NCBI RefSeq assembly: GCF_036492835.1
Contig: NZ_AP025316.1
Coordinates: 372,001 to 436,000, forward strand
Direction of reading: 5' to 3'
Length of the DNA: 64,000 bases
From: Fulvitalea axinellae
Lineage (GTDB): Bacteria; Bacteroidota; Bacteroidia; Cytophagales; Cyclobacteriaceae
Program-made: the position numbers and the translations under genes
The notes under the pieces: generated by a model
Told to the model about the DNA's origin: nothing
The model's input: only the letters and a program-made list of their open reading frames with translations
The model's database searches: none
Part shown: positions 18,094-28,932 of the stretch, in pieces
Numbering within the stretch: the first letter of the stretch is position 1
Layout of the letters: every line of letters starts with the position of its first letter

Positions 18094-19320
18094 TTAACCT
18101 TTTACCAGTTCAGAATTTTTCCAAACCTTAGAAGGGGCCATCATGCCTTGGTGATAAAGGATTTCTCTGTAATCGGCGCAAGGGTAAGCTTGAAAATCGG
18201 CTAATTTTCCGGTAGCCAAAACGCCTCTGTCATCAAGCTTTAGGGCTTTGGACGCACGGCAAGTTAAAGCGGCGAGCACCTCGGCTGTACTTAGTTTTTC
18301 GGCGGCGCCAAATACGGCGGCTTGCATAAGCAAATGTCCCATTGGTGCGGAACCCGGATTCCAATCGGAAGCGATGGCCAAACAGGCTCCCGCGTCCAGT
18401 AGTTTTCGTCCGGGTGTATAAACCATTCCCAAGCCCAACGACGCTCCCGGCAACGCGACCGCTACGGTATCGGAATTCGCCAAAGCGTTGATCTCTTCCG
18501 AACCGCTGTTTTCCAGATGGTCGGCGCTTAGGGCTCCCAGTTCGGCGGCCATCGTTCCGGCTCCGGACGTGAATTGGTCGGCGTGTACGGTAATGTCGAA
18601 TCCCATGGCTTTGGCCTGGTTCAGGTATTTGACGGACTGAGCCACGGTAAAGGCGGTTTCTTCCGTGAAAATATCGACCCTGTCGGAAAGCCCTTGTTCC
18701 TTCACCACCGGCAAAATCTCATTGGCTACATAATCGAGATAGGCTTCATTGTCTCCGTCAAAATCCTTCGGCTTGGTGTGCGCAGCCAGACATGTGGAAA
18801 TCAAATCCGCTTTTCCCGTCTCGTTCGCTTCTTTTATAGCCCGAAGCATTTTCACCTCGTGTTCCAGTGAAAGTCCGTAACCGCTTTTTACCTCCGTGGT
18901 GGTTACGCCTTGCGCTAGGTGCCTGTTAGCCCTTAGCGAAACACCGTCAATAAGTTCTTCCAAAGAGGCTTCCCGGGTTTTGTTGACAGAACTTTGGATA
19001 CCGCCACCCGCTCTGGCGATTTCCAGATAAGGAACGCCGGCCACCCGCATAGCGTAGTCCTTGGCCCGGCTTCCCCCGAAGCAGATATGCGTATGGGCGT
19101 CCACAAAGCCGGGAAGTAATACCGCTTCTTCTTTTATTTCCTCAAACGAATCGGCTTTAGGCTTTAAAGCCTCAAAATCGCCGACCGCCACAATTTTTCT
19201 GTCTTCTGTAAGCACGCCGCCGTTCTCGACAATCTCCAGCTGGCTGTCCGACAAGGCGCCCTTGTCCGGCAACTTGTCTAGGGTAAGTATCTGGCTAAAT
19301 GGGCCGATGAGTTTTCTCAT
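18094..19320 (-). CDS. hutI: Imidazolonepropionase
   Basis: A 408-residue amidohydrolase that opens the ring of 4-imidazolone-5-propionate to N-formimidoyl-glutamate, the substrate of the adjacent hutG product. Metal and substrate motifs are visible: PGFVDAHTHICFGG (HxH), VTTTEVKSGYGL, LAAHTKP, TVHADQF, SADHLEN and ASDWNPGSAP, which carries the metal-binding Asp and the conserved HutI ending. Length matches the family. It is cytoplasmic and is the first gene of a two-gene minus-strand unit. Confidence 0.96.
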   Translation of the reverse strand: MRKLIGPFSQILTLDKLPDKGALSDSQLEIVENGGVLTEDRKIVAVGDFEALKPKADSFEEIKEEAVLLPGFVDAHTHICFGGSRAKDYAMRVAGVPYLEIARAGGGIQSSVNKTREASLEELIDGVSLRANRHLAQGVTTTEVKSGYGLSLEHEVKMLRAIKEANETGKADLISTCLAAHTKPKDFDGDNEAYLDYVANEILPVVKEQGLSDRVDIFTEETAFTVAQSVKYLNQAKAMGFDITVHADQFTSGAGTMAAELGALSADHLENSGSEEINALANSDTVAVALPGASLGLGMVYTPGRKLLDAGACLAIASDWNPGSAPMGHLLMQAAVFGAAEKLSTAEVLAALTCRASKALKLDDRGVLATGKLADFQAYPCADYREILYHQGMMAPSKVWKNSELVKG

Positions 19321-19531
19321 AGCGTATTCGGGTAATATTTGTTTGTGTGTCTCCCTTTCGGGAAAAAAAATGCATTTCGGTGAGCGCTAAAATACTCATA
19401 AATCGGGAAGCCCCTTGGTTTGCCATGCCTTTAAATCGGGTAAAACCAGTGGCGCATTACTGGAGCTAAGGTTCTAATTTTTCTTTTTTTAATAAAATCA
19501 ATAACCTTTTTAAATAAAAAAAATTTATAGG

Positions 19532-20446
19532 ATGAATAAAATTTCATCACAAATGAAAAAAATATTACTGATAGCTGTTTGTATGATGGTAGTTTGCGAT
19601 TTGATAGCGCAAACAAACCAAGGTATCGTTGTGCAAGGTATCGCTAGGGACAGCGATAAAGTAGCTTTAGGAGAACAAGACCTTGAGTTCACGTTTATTA
19701 TTTCAGGATCGAGCGGAACTGAATATGAGGAGACAAAGACTCTGAGGACTGACCCTTATGGAGTATTTTCTCATGTGATTGGGCAAGGCAGTCAAGTCGG
19801 TACCAAGACTTTTGCGAATATTAACTATGGGAACCAACCGCTTAAATTGGAAATAAAGGCCAGTTATGATGGAGGGACGCCTAAGACAATCTCAAATTCT
19901 CCGTTTAAACATGTGCCTTATGCTTACCATGCCGTAAATGGAGTTCCTCCTGGTACTATCATGGCCTATATTGCGGGGAATACAGCCCCTAGTGGATGGC
20001 AGATTTGTGATGGAAGTGCTGTCCCGTCTGGTACAGCTTTGCGCAATATGGGAGTGACTAATACGCCAGACTTAAGAGGGATGTTTTTGCGAGGTGCAGG
20101 GAGAGGAACTTATACAAATACTGCGGGGTCTAGAGTTGAAGGTCCGAATTTAAAGTCCTCACAGAAAGATACTTACAAATCGCATACACATAGTTCGGGT
20201 AGTCTTGAGACAGACAATGACGGAGAGCATAGGCATAAAATAGAAGGGGAGGATGCATCTGGAGTTGGGGATAGTGAACATGGAGATTATGTATTAGAAA
20301 ATGGAAATACAGGAAATGACGATAAAAATTTTTATACCAGTTATAACGGTTCACATAGCCATGATATTACTGGATCAGTAGGTTCAAGTGGGTCCACTGA
20401 AACAAGGCCAGTAAACTACGGAGTTCACTATATCATCAAACTTTAA
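19532..20446 (+). CDS. Exported protein with phage tail-collar domain and HxH motifs
   Basis: A 304-residue protein with an N-terminal signal peptide ending near LIAQ (residue 27); Met8 at 19553 is an alternative start. Residues about 28-135 form a beta-rich domain with FKHVPYAYHA at its end, a form common in exported Bacteroidota proteins. Residues 138-190 match the phage tail collar domain (PPGTIMAYIAGNTAPSGWQICDG, then PDLRGMFLRGAG). The C-terminal third holds three HxH-type motifs (SHTH 217-220, EHRH 232-235, SHSH 274-277), which in phage short tail fibres bind metal along a trimer axis. It lies 21 bases upstream of the giant LamG gene, so co-transcription is likely. Inference: a trimeric surface or secreted fibre tip. 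No T9SS sorting domain is visible. Confidence 0.82.
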   Translation: MNKISSQMKKILLIAVCMMVVCDLIAQTNQGIVVQGIARDSDKVALGEQDLEFTFIISGSSGTEYEETKTLRTDPYGVFSHVIGQGSQVGTKTFANINYGNQPLKLEIKASYDGGTPKTISNSPFKHVPYAYHAVNGVPPGTIMAYIAGNTAPSGWQICDGSAVPSGTALRNMGVTNTPDLRGMFLRGAGRGTYTNTAGSRVEGPNLKSSQKDTYKSHTHSSGSLETDNDGEHRHKIEGEDASGVGDSEHGDYVLENGNTGNDDKNFYTSYNGSHSHDITGSVGSSGSTETRPVNYGVHYIIKL

Positions 20447-20467
20447 GGCAAGCAGGGGGCAAGGAAA

Positions 20468-23400
20468 ATGAAAGTAGGGAAGGTATTGCTTATTCTGCTC
20501 CTTTGGGGAGCGGGGGGAGGGCTCTATGCCCAAACTGGTCCACAGATATTTGTAGGAAGTGAAGCGACAGGATCTGTATCAATAGCTGGAGGCGTTGAGG
20601 TAAGGGTACAAGTTGGTAGCCCGATTTACACTCCGTCAACTTTGATCAAAAGCACTAACTACAGCGTAAATTACCCTTTTAACCTGTTTTATTTCGGCAG
20701 GACTTTTTCCGAAAGCACTTTTGATATTTCAAAAGGCTATTTCTCGGATAAAGTGCTGATCAAATGGGAAGTTGGAGCTTACAGAAAAAAGGTCACGCAA
20801 TTAAAACTATATAGGCGGGTATTTGACCGGAACAATATCAATGACCCGACGCCATTCACATTGATTGCCACATTGGCTACGGATATTTACGAGTATGAGG
20901 ACCTGGATACAGAAGGTGGCCTTATATACGAGTATATGCTTGAAGCCGAGGGAATATCAACGGAAATCCGTAAGCGGTATATGAATTTTATCACAGGGCT
21001 GGGCTTCCGAAATCCCACTGCGGTGGTTACTGGCCTTGTCAATTTTGATGGAGGCAATCCTGTCAAAGATGTGGCCGTTAGGGCCGAAGCGCAGGGAGCG
21101 AGCAAGTCCAATGGGCAAAGTGTTTATCTAAAGGGCAGTAAGTCATGGCTTTCGACTAACCTTGGTTTAACCGAAGAGGTAGACGAACTGACCTTGCAGG
21201 CTTGGATGAGATTGGATTCCGGAGAACAGGATTTTACCCTTTTTGATCTTTTTGAGGGAGCCGAAAGTAAGTTTAGGGTTTCTTTGTCAAGAAAAGCGGA
21301 AGGTTACCGCTTTAGCTTTTTTAAGGAGGGAGGGAGTTCTTCTGTATATTCCGTACTGTTGCCTGGAAAGATCCCGACAGGTGCGGTTAACGGAAAAGGG
21401 GAAGATATTATGTTTGACTCGGAGGAAATGATGAATGCCCAAGACTCTGAGCAGAATTTCTTTCATGTCAGTGTTAGTCTTCGCAAAGGAGAAACGCCGG
21501 AACTTTTTGTAAGCGGAAGGCCAATGACCGCAGAGTATTTCTCGAGTTTTGCTACGGCCGAGGAAACGGATATAGATGAATGGATACAAACCTCAGGTAA
21601 CCTGACCTTTCAGGGATTACCATCTTTGGGCATAGTGGATATGGGTAAAGGCCTGGAAGGCAACTGGGACGAGACCCGGATTTGGAAGAAGAATTTTGAC
21701 GACGAAACTATCCGTACCGATTTCCGCCGATATTTGGCCGGGAACGAGCCTGATATGATATGCTATCTGAGGTGCGATGAAGGAGTTGGGGAATATACCT
21801 ATGATATTTCCAAGGGTCCGATCGAGTTTAACCGAAACCACGCTCGGTTGGTGAAGTCGGATTGGTCTCAAGATATCCCGTTGGAAACCCAGCTCGGGAT
21901 AATGGGCATTACGGACAAAAACGGCAATTATATTATAGCGGCCATACCGTATAGTGGGGCGGGAGAGTCCTACACTATAACGCCGATGTATGGTGTTCAC
22001 CAATTTGACCCTAAACAGCAACTGGTTTATTTGGGCAAAGGTGCGGAAGTGGTGAACCAAGTGAATTTCATAGATATATCATCCTTTATTTTCAGAGGTA
22101 TTGCAATGTATGACGCAAGGCGAATGTTTGATGCGTTGGAGACAGTGCCGGGAGTGATAAAGATAGAGGAAGATGGCTATAACCAGTATCGGGTAATAAA
22201 ATCGTCTGGAGAAGAGCTGGTAAATAAAGGCGGGTATTTTCAAGATGGGGAAGAACTCAAAGAGTACCCGAAGATCTACCTTGAAGGAGCGAACGTATAT
22301 GTTGATGGCGAACTTGTTCTAGATAAAGATAAACGCCCAGTAGTAACGGACAAGGATGGAAAGTTCGAGATAAATGTACCTATTGGGAACCATTTTGTAG
22401 AGGTTAGAAAAAAGAACCATCACCTCGTTCATGGAGGACGTTTTCCTGCGGCTTCAGGCTCCTTGTTCGAGTTCTTCGAACATCAGGAAGCGCCTCGAGT
22501 GTTTCTGGACACTACGTATGTTACAGTAGTCGGTCGTGTGGCTGGCGGATCAGTTGAGGCGGCAAAGGAAATAGGGTTTGGTTTTGATGGGAAAAAGGAA
22601 CATCTGTTTTACGCTGATACGGATAGTGCGCATTCTGTCACCTATAGTTCAATTAACAATATAGGACAAGCTAGGCTGATACTGAATTACCTTCCTCCAG
22701 GTACGCAAGCAGGTAGTGAACTACAATATTCATTCAAGACGAATAGTGAAACTGGTGAGTATAAAGAGAAACTTTTGCCACTAAAGTATACTTTGAATGA
22801 AAGTAATGGCATAAAAGTGCTTAGTAATGGAGAAGTCTCGCTTTTAAGTTCTAATGAAGAGCTGGATTTTGAGTCTGTACCTGATACACAGGTATCTCAG
22901 TTTACAGGGCCTCAAGATGAGGTTTTGGACACAAGTTTACCGTATCATTTCTCGAAGAGTTTTATCTATAGAGCCGTGCCTGAGCTTCGGGTATTAATGC
23001 AGGAAAGTGAAAAGTTTGTGACAATAGAGGATGAGGTAATATCCACAGATGGCTTTGAACATCCTGTATTCGGGCAAATGAAGCCTTACTCGGTAGAGTT
23101 GTATACACTTGAATCTTATGAAAACAGGGATGACCCAAATGACATTAAAGAGTTTGAGGTACCAGTAGTAGATGGGGAGTTTGTAATCACAAATACCTTG
23201 GCCTACCCAGGAACGGAGACTTTGGTGAGAAGCCCCAAAGATGCAAGTATAATTACATATAGTTTTAAGGCGGGGACACCTTCGATTACCCCTCCGTTCA
23301 CTCAAAATCTCGACATTCAGTTTAAGGTTAACGGACTGCTTTATTCCCCTACGACAGATTACGAAAAGAAAGGCATTATATTGGGCGGGATCTCTGACGG

Positions 23401-26400
23401 AAGTCAAACATTTTTTACCGTGGCTCCTGATATTCCTGATATAATTCTAAGGGACCCGCCCGGCTCCAATAGTTTTGCTACCATTACGCAAGGGCAAAGC
23501 ATTACGGTTAAAAAAGAGGCGAACGTGACTTCCTCCATGAATGACAATATCACTACTGGGGTAAGTCTAGGAGCGGATTTTGAAGCCGGGGGCGGTCTTG
23601 CGGGGCCAGTTGTGGATATTGATGTTACCGAAGATGTAAGTACCGGGATCTCAACAACAAGAAGTACTTCCGAAACAGGTAGCGTTACAGAGACTTACAC
23701 ATTCAATAGGACAATTTCTACCAGCTCGGATCCGACTTATGTTGGGGCGGATGGAGATCTGTATATCGGAAAATCAAAGAACTACTATTATGGAATGTAC
23801 GATAATATCGAAGCCACAATTGAGGCTGTGGATGAAGCTCCCCACATAAAATTGACAAATAATAAAGGAGAGTCAATTCATATTAACAAGACAAAAGCTA
23901 TCAGTTTCAAGGAGGAAGCTTCGAAAACATTCTTTGTATACTCACAAAAATTCCTGCTGGAAACGCTGATCCCCGAGTTGGAGGTAATAGTTCAGGCGAT
24001 CGATAACGGATCCGCAATTCCGGGAGAAGATGGTATACAGGAAAGAGAGAGCTATGAACAACAAATTCGTCTTTGGAAATCGACTATACAGGAAAACGAA
24101 AGGTCTAAATATAAGGCGCTGAATGATCGTTCAGGTTTATTGTCTGATATTGAGGCCGTAGTTGACAGTAAGTTTTCACCGCTATTGGACAAAGCGTTTG
24201 AGAATAATATTTCTTTTGAAGCCGGTTCGGGTGAGTTTCAGGAGACGATAGAAACTACATTGATCCGAGCAACAACAACGGAAGTGACACTCGCTGTAGA
24301 TGCGTCATTTGCGTTGGGAGTAGGTTTAGAGACAAACGGAGTGGGCGTTTCGCTAAATACAAGCGGTACAAACTCGAACGTTAGCGGTGGCATAGATACC
24401 GATGAAGAGGCTCTGACGACGACAATTAGCTATACGCTTAGCGACAATGATGAAGGAAACTTCCTTAGTGTAGATGTCATTAATCCTTTCGATGGCAACG
24501 GCCCTATATTCGCTACTATTGGCGGGCGGACTTCGTGTCCGTACGAGGGGGCTTCGGTATCAAAATTTTATAATAATGATACCTATGAGCCAAAGGTAAT
24601 CGGTGAAGGGGGGGAGCTGTTCGGCTTCGCTACACAACAAGTGGAAGATCCCGAAATCACTGTTAACAGGAAAGAAGTTACCGATGTTCCGGAAGCGGGA
24701 GCCGCGGAGTTTATGCTTTATCTTAAGAATAACGGGGAGACTCAAAAGGAATCAAACTTCTTACTCAAGGTAGATAATATAAGCAATCCGCTGAATGCCA
24801 TCACAAATATTAGTGAAAACGGAACCGTCGTCAATGTTCCTTATGGTCAGGAAGTTCCGTTTTTATTAACTCTTAGGAAATCCGTCTCAGATGTATATGA
24901 CTACGAGAATATAAATATCACTCTCGCCTCACTATGCGAACCGATAGATCTTATCGATACGGTAACCGTAACGGCCAGATTCGCCCCTTCATGTTCGGGG
25001 GTAGTAGTATCCAAACCATTGGAAAACTGGGTGGTCAACCACAATATAGCCTTTAACGATGATGGAACCACAAATGCGACAGTCATCGAATTAAAGGACT
25101 ATGACAGGGACTTTGGGGGAATGGAACGGATGGTATTGGAATACCGAAACGCCAAATCTCCTTCTTGGACTAGGCTTCATACTTACTACAATACCACCGA
25201 AGGTTATAACGAAGCCGTTACGGCTAATCAGGATCAGATTAGCTTGTTGGAAACTGCCAAAGTCACTTTCGCCTGGGATATAGGCGAGGCGGATTTGCCT
25301 GATGGGGAATATGAAGTCAGAGCCACCACTTATTGCGCAAACGGAACAGAGTATACGTCCAAAGCGATAAGGGGAACGGTAGACCTTAACGTACCCGTAC
25401 AGTTCGGAACACCTTCGCCAACGGACGGAATCTTAAGCGCTGGTGAGGATTTGCGCCTTCGCTTTAGCGAAGAGGTACTTTACAATAGCGCTATAAGTAA
25501 GATTGAGATTAAAGGGGAAACCAATCAGCAGAAAATCAACCATGCCGTTTCGGCATACTTTGAGGGAGCGGGAAATAACGTGGTGATTCCAAAACCTAAA
25601 ATCGTAAACGGTGACTTTTCCATGGAGTTCTGGCTTCGGGATCTGACTAACGGAGCGGCGGCTACCTTGGTGGTTCAAGATAACGGCATGCGTGTAGACC
25701 TAAACGCAGGGCAAATACATTGGAGTATTGGAGATCAAACATTATCTACGGCAATCGCTGATGATGAATTGTTCCATCATTATACATTGACGTATTCCCA
25801 AGAGAACGGAACCTTAAGGATCTATCAGGACGACAGTGAATTGAAGCACCGAAATGGTGTAGGCTTTCTGGATTTTGAAAGTAATAATGACCTAGTGATA
25901 GGAGGAAATACTTTCAAAGGTAATATCCATAATTTCAGGATTTGGAAAAAGTCGCTGACTATATCTGAAGCCTATGCGAAGATGTACGATAAGTTGCTTG
26001 GCACGGAGAAAAATCTGGCTGGTTATTGGCCGATGAACGAGGGTAACGGAACTCTAGTCCGGGATTTGGCCCGATTCCGTCACGGCAATATGAACGCTAC
26101 TTGGGATATCAAACCCAAAGGCACGGGATATGAGTTTGCGCACGGACATTTTCTGAAATTAGACAATGTAGGCTTTGCTCAACTTACGGACGAGATGGAT
26201 GCCACGTTGGAATTCTGGATGAAGACAGATTCTCCGCAACAGGCTTCCCTGTTCTCCAACGGCCGTGGCGATGGTACCGATCTGGATCAGGCCAATGGAA
26301 AAGACAATAAGTGGTCCGTTGAGCTTGATACCGATGGGAAATTGAATTTTGCCAGCGAGGGCGTAAGGCTTGAGCTTACCCCTGACGCCGTTACGGACGG

Positions 26401-28840
26401 CAATTGGCACCATGTAGCGATTGTGATGGGACGGCGGGGTTCAATGAAGACCTATATTGACGCACAATTGGTCAGTTCGAACGCTGTCAGCCATATTGGC
26501 GGATTCTCCGGAAATGTGATTTGGTTAGGAGCCAGAGGCTTTATCAGCCTGTCCAGCCAATATAGCCAAGACCGGAAGTTCACGGGCAAGCTCGATGAGG
26601 TACGCCTGTGGAATATGGAGCGTACGTTAAAGCAAATCGACCGCGACCGTTATTGCGAGGTTGATTTCAATACAACGGGACTGATGGTTTATGCTCGGAT
26701 GAACGAACCTGATCCCGTAACCGGTGACGGGCCGCGTTACTACCATTACTATAAAAATAATGAGGTCAGCGCCTCGAAGGCGGTTTTGAATGGAGGCTCG
26801 GTTAACTACACCGAAGACGCGCCCAAAATTAAACCCGCACGCGAACTGCTCTCGTTCAACGTATATCACGTAATCAATGGTGACGAGATGATCCTGAGCC
26901 CGGAAATAAGCAACTGGGCGATATTGGAAGGGCAGATTCTTGACATTACGGTTCACCGGATGTTCGACGAGTCCGGGAATATGCAAAGCTCTCCTATAAC
27001 CTGGACGGCCTTTGTTCGCCGAAACCCGATGCGCTGGTTTGTGGGTGACAACGAAGACCAAGTGGTCATCAACAAAGACACTGGCGAGGAGAAACAATTC
27101 GAGATCACAATCGTGAACCAAGGCGGAACGGACCAGCCTTTCTCTATCGACAATATCCCGTCTTGGCTGACTGTGGAACCTTCCGAAGGGACTATGACTC
27201 CGAACAGTTCCATTAAGGTCACCTGTACGGTGGACGGTGATTTGCCTATCGGCGAATACGCTTTAGACCTCTACCTGGATACCGATTATGACTTTGACGA
27301 AAAGATAAAGGTAGACACCCGGGTGTTCGCAAAAGAGCCCGATTGGCAAGTCAATGCCGCGGACTACGAATATAGCATGAACGTGGTGGGCAAAATCAGG
27401 ATCAACGGTGAGATCTCCGACGACCCTTATACCATGGTATCGGCGTTTGTCAATGACGAGCCGAGAGGCAAAGCCTTCCTAGCTTATGATGATGTTTACA
27501 AGGAGCATTTTATCTACCTGACCGTTTACGATAACCAGGCGGCGGGCAATAAGGTGGATTTCAAAATCTGGGACGCTCGCACCGGGCGGATAGTGGTTGC
27601 CGAGATCGACGGCGAATTGGATATTCCTTTTGTCGCCAATGATGTGCTTGGTTCTCCAAGCGCCGCAAAGATCTTCTCGGCCACTGACCAGATGGAGCAA
27701 GTCCTGAATCTGGAAGCCGGTTGGAACTGGGTAACCGTATTGGTCGATGATCCTGATATGACGGATCTTGACAAGATGAGCCAAGGGGTATCGTTCAGCG
27801 ACGGTGATTTTATCAAAGGAAACCCCTCCAGTGGCGATTATACGGCCATTTACACTGACCGTTACGGCTGGTCTGGGACTTTGAACGGGAATATGGCGCC
27901 ATCGGATATGTACAGGTTCCGGTTGGTGGAAGGAATGACGCTTAGCTTTACTGGCAGAATGCGTGACGCCCAGCAGAATTTGCGGATGGAGCAGGGCTGG
28001 AACTGGTTGCCGTATCTGAAATATGAGGACGCCCCGATAAACGAGGCCATGGCATATTTCGAAGCCAGGGAAAACGATGTTATCAAGAGCCGACGGGGCT
28101 TTGCGATATATGATAACAAGCTGGGCTGGATCGGAAGCATCTCGCACCTGAAGACCAACAAGGGCTATATGCTTCTTTGCGCCGAGGGTCAGGACTTTAG
28201 CTACGCGTCTTTCGGGCAAGCGCCGAAACCAGCGCAGGTCCGTACGGACGTGTTGCCGGCCGAGCCTGATTTTGGCAATAGTGGAAAATTCGAGCACACT
28301 ATGTCATTGGTGGCAAATATACCCGACTGGCCGGGCGGAGGCGATCTTGTGCTGAAGGCCTATGCGGGCGAAGAATTGCGAGGTATCGCCAAGGCCAGAA
28401 ATATCGAAGGAAAGGGACAACGGTTCTTCCTGACGATGTTTGCCGACAAAGCGGGAGACCGTATGCGTTTTGAGGTGGTTAACGAGGACAATGGACATAT
28501 CCTTCTTGCCGGCAACGGCCTTGATTTTATCGCTGACGGCGTGACGGGTACCTTGTCTGATCCGTTCCCGATAGAGCTTAAGGGAGTGGGAGTGCAGGAT
28601 TTGGTTTCGGTAGAAAACCCTGTTGAAGACCAGTTGACGGTTTATTTCAACCTTGAGGAAGAACAGCGGGTGCGGATCAAGCTGATCGGGTCAGATGGCC
28701 GTTCACTGTTCTCCGACAGAGTGAAGGTTCCTGCCGGGGCATATTCCTGGGAACGGAGTTTTGATTATCCGTCGGGCGTGTATGTGCTGAGCTTGCAAGC
28801 CAATGGCTGGACAAGAACCATCAAACTGATCAAAAAATAA
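20468..28840 (+). CDS. Giant secreted multidomain LamG protein with T9SS type A sorting domain
   Basis: A 2790-residue exported protein: signal peptide 1-21, a LamG/concanavalin-like domain (about 217-430), a carboxypeptidase-regulatory-like insert near 604-660, a Thr/Ser-rich beta region, a short coiled-coil-like stretch near 1190-1225, two further LamG-like domains (about 1690-1860 and 1887-2080), a BACON-like sandwich (about 2185-2285), a module starting PDWQVNAADYEYSM (about 2290-2400), two GWNW repeats (near 2413 and 2503), a second divergent PDW-type module near 2607, and a C-terminal sorting domain from about 2713 ending RTIKLIKK. LamG and BACON folds commonly bind glycans, so a surface glycan-binding role is inferred. 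The central part (22.6-24.5 kb) is more AT-rich than the ends. A strong hairpin follows the stop. Confidence 0.85.
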   Translation: MKVGKVLLILLLWGAGGGLYAQTGPQIFVGSEATGSVSIAGGVEVRVQVGSPIYTPSTLIKSTNYSVNYPFNLFYFGRTFSESTFDISKGYFSDKVLIKWEVGAYRKKVTQLKLYRRVFDRNNINDPTPFTLIATLATDIYEYEDLDTEGGLIYEYMLEAEGISTEIRKRYMNFITGLGFRNPTAVVTGLVNFDGGNPVKDVAVRAEAQGASKSNGQSVYLKGSKSWLSTNLGLTEEVDELTLQAWMRLDSGEQDFTLFDLFEGAESKFRVSLSRKAEGYRFSFFKEGGSSSVYSVLLPGKIPTGAVNGKGEDIMFDSEEMMNAQDSEQNFFHVSVSLRKGETPELFVSGRPMTAEYFSSFATAEETDIDEWIQTSGNLTFQGLPSLGIVDMGKGLEGNWDETRIWKKNFDDETIRTDFRRYLAGNEPDMICYLRCDEGVGEYTYDISKGPIEFNRNHARLVKSDWSQDIPLETQLGIMGITDKNGNYIIAAIPYSGAGESYTITPMYGVHQFDPKQQLVYLGKGAEVVNQVNFIDISSFIFRGIAMYDARRMFDALETVPGVIKIEEDGYNQYRVIKSSGEELVNKGGYFQDGEELKEYPKIYLEGANVYVDGELVLDKDKRPVVTDKDGKFEINVPIGNHFVEVRKKNHHLVHGGRFPAASGSLFEFFEHQEAPRVFLDTTYVTVVGRVAGGSVEAAKEIGFGFDGKKEHLFYADTDSAHSVTYSSINNIGQARLILNYLPPGTQAGSELQYSFKTNSETGEYKEKLLPLKYTLNESNGIKVLSNGEVSLLSSNEELDFESVPDTQVSQFTGPQDEVLDTSLPYHFSKSFIYRAVPELRVLMQESEKFVTIEDEVISTDGFEHPVFGQMKPYSVELYTLESYENRDDPNDIKEFEVPVVDGEFVITNTLAYPGTETLVRSPKDASIITYSFKAGTPSITPPFTQNLDIQFKVNGLLYSPTTDYEKKGIILGGISDGSQTFFTVAPDIPDIILRDPPGSNSFATITQGQSITVKKEANVTSSMNDNITTGVSLGADFEAGGGLAGPVVDIDVTEDVSTGISTTRSTSETGSVTETYTFNRTISTSSDPTYVGADGDLYIGKSKNYYYGMYDNIEATIEAVDEAPHIKLTNNKGESIHINKTKAISFKEEASKTFFVYSQKFLLETLIPELEVIVQAIDNGSAIPGEDGIQERESYEQQIRLWKSTIQENERSKYKALNDRSGLLSDIEAVVDSKFSPLLDKAFENNISFEAGSGEFQETIETTLIRATTTEVTLAVDASFALGVGLETNGVGVSLNTSGTNSNVSGGIDTDEEALTTTISYTLSDNDEGNFLSVDVINPFDGNGPIFATIGGRTSCPYEGASVSKFYNNDTYEPKVIGEGGELFGFATQQVEDPEITVNRKEVTDVPEAGAAEFMLYLKNNGETQKESNFLLKVDNISNPLNAITNISENGTVVNVPYGQEVPFLLTLRKSVSDVYDYENINITLASLCEPIDLIDTVTVTARFAPSCSGVVVSKPLENWVVNHNIAFNDDGTTNATVIELKDYDRDFGGMERMVLEYRNAKSPSWTRLHTYYNTTEGYNEAVTANQDQISLLETAKVTFAWDIGEADLPDGEYEVRATTYCANGTEYTSKAIRGTVDLNVPVQFGTPSPTDGILSAGEDLRLRFSEEVLYNSAISKIEIKGETNQQKINHAVSAYFEGAGNNVVIPKPKIVNGDFSMEFWLRDLTNGAAATLVVQDNGMRVDLNAGQIHWSIGDQTLSTAIADDELFHHYTLTYSQENGTLRIYQDDSELKHRNGVGFLDFESNNDLVIGGNTFKGNIHNFRIWKKSLTISEAYAKMYDKLLGTEKNLAGYWPMNEGNGTLVRDLARFRHGNMNATWDIKPKGTGYEFAHGHFLKLDNVGFAQLTDEMDATLEFWMKTDSPQQASLFSNGRGDGTDLDQANGKDNKWSVELDTDGKLNFASEGVRLELTPDAVTDGNWHHVAIVMGRRGSMKTYIDAQLVSSNAVSHIGGFSGNVIWLGARGFISLSSQYSQDRKFTGKLDEVRLWNMERTLKQIDRDRYCEVDFNTTGLMVYARMNEPDPVTGDGPRYYHYYKNNEVSASKAVLNGGSVNYTEDAPKIKPARELLSFNVYHVINGDEMILSPEISNWAILEGQILDITVHRMFDESGNMQSSPITWTAFVRRNPMRWFVGDNEDQVVINKDTGEEKQFEITIVNQGGTDQPFSIDNIPSWLTVEPSEGTMTPNSSIKVTCTVDGDLPIGEYALDLYLDTDYDFDEKIKVDTRVFAKEPDWQVNAADYEYSMNVVGKIRINGEISDDPYTMVSAFVNDEPRGKAFLAYDDVYKEHFIYLTVYDNQAAGNKVDFKIWDARTGRIVVAEIDGELDIPFVANDVLGSPSAAKIFSATDQMEQVLNLEAGWNWVTVLVDDPDMTDLDKMSQGVSFSDGDFIKGNPSSGDYTAIYTDRYGWSGTLNGNMAPSDMYRFRLVEGMTLSFTGRMRDAQQNLRMEQGWNWLPYLKYEDAPINEAMAYFEARENDVIKSRRGFAIYDNKLGWIGSISHLKTNKGYMLLCAEGQDFSYASFGQAPKPAQVRTDVLPAEPDFGNSGKFEHTMSLVANIPDWPGGGDLVLKAYAGEELRGIAKARNIEGKGQRFFLTMFADKAGDRMRFEVVNEDNGHILLAGNGLDFIADGVTGTLSDPFPIELKGVGVQDLVSVENPVEDQLTVYFNLEEEQRVRIKLIGSDGRSLFSDRVKVPAGAYSWERSFDYPSGVYVLSLQANGWTRTIKLIKK

Positions 28841-28842
28841 AG

Positions 28843-28874
28843 AATAGCCTTCCCGATACGTCGGGAAGGCTATT
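28843..28874. terminator. Hairpin between the two giant genes
   Basis: AATAGCCTTCCCGA and TCGGGAAGGCTATT pair perfectly over 14 bases around TACG. Only a short T-rich run follows, so it may attenuate rather than stop transcription into the repeat protein gene 59 bases on, lowering expression of the downstream pair. Confidence 0.75.
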
Positions 28875-28932
28875 TCTATTCGGTAATGATAACCGGGATT
28901 TTGATTTCCGATAACCGAAAAGAATCAAAACG

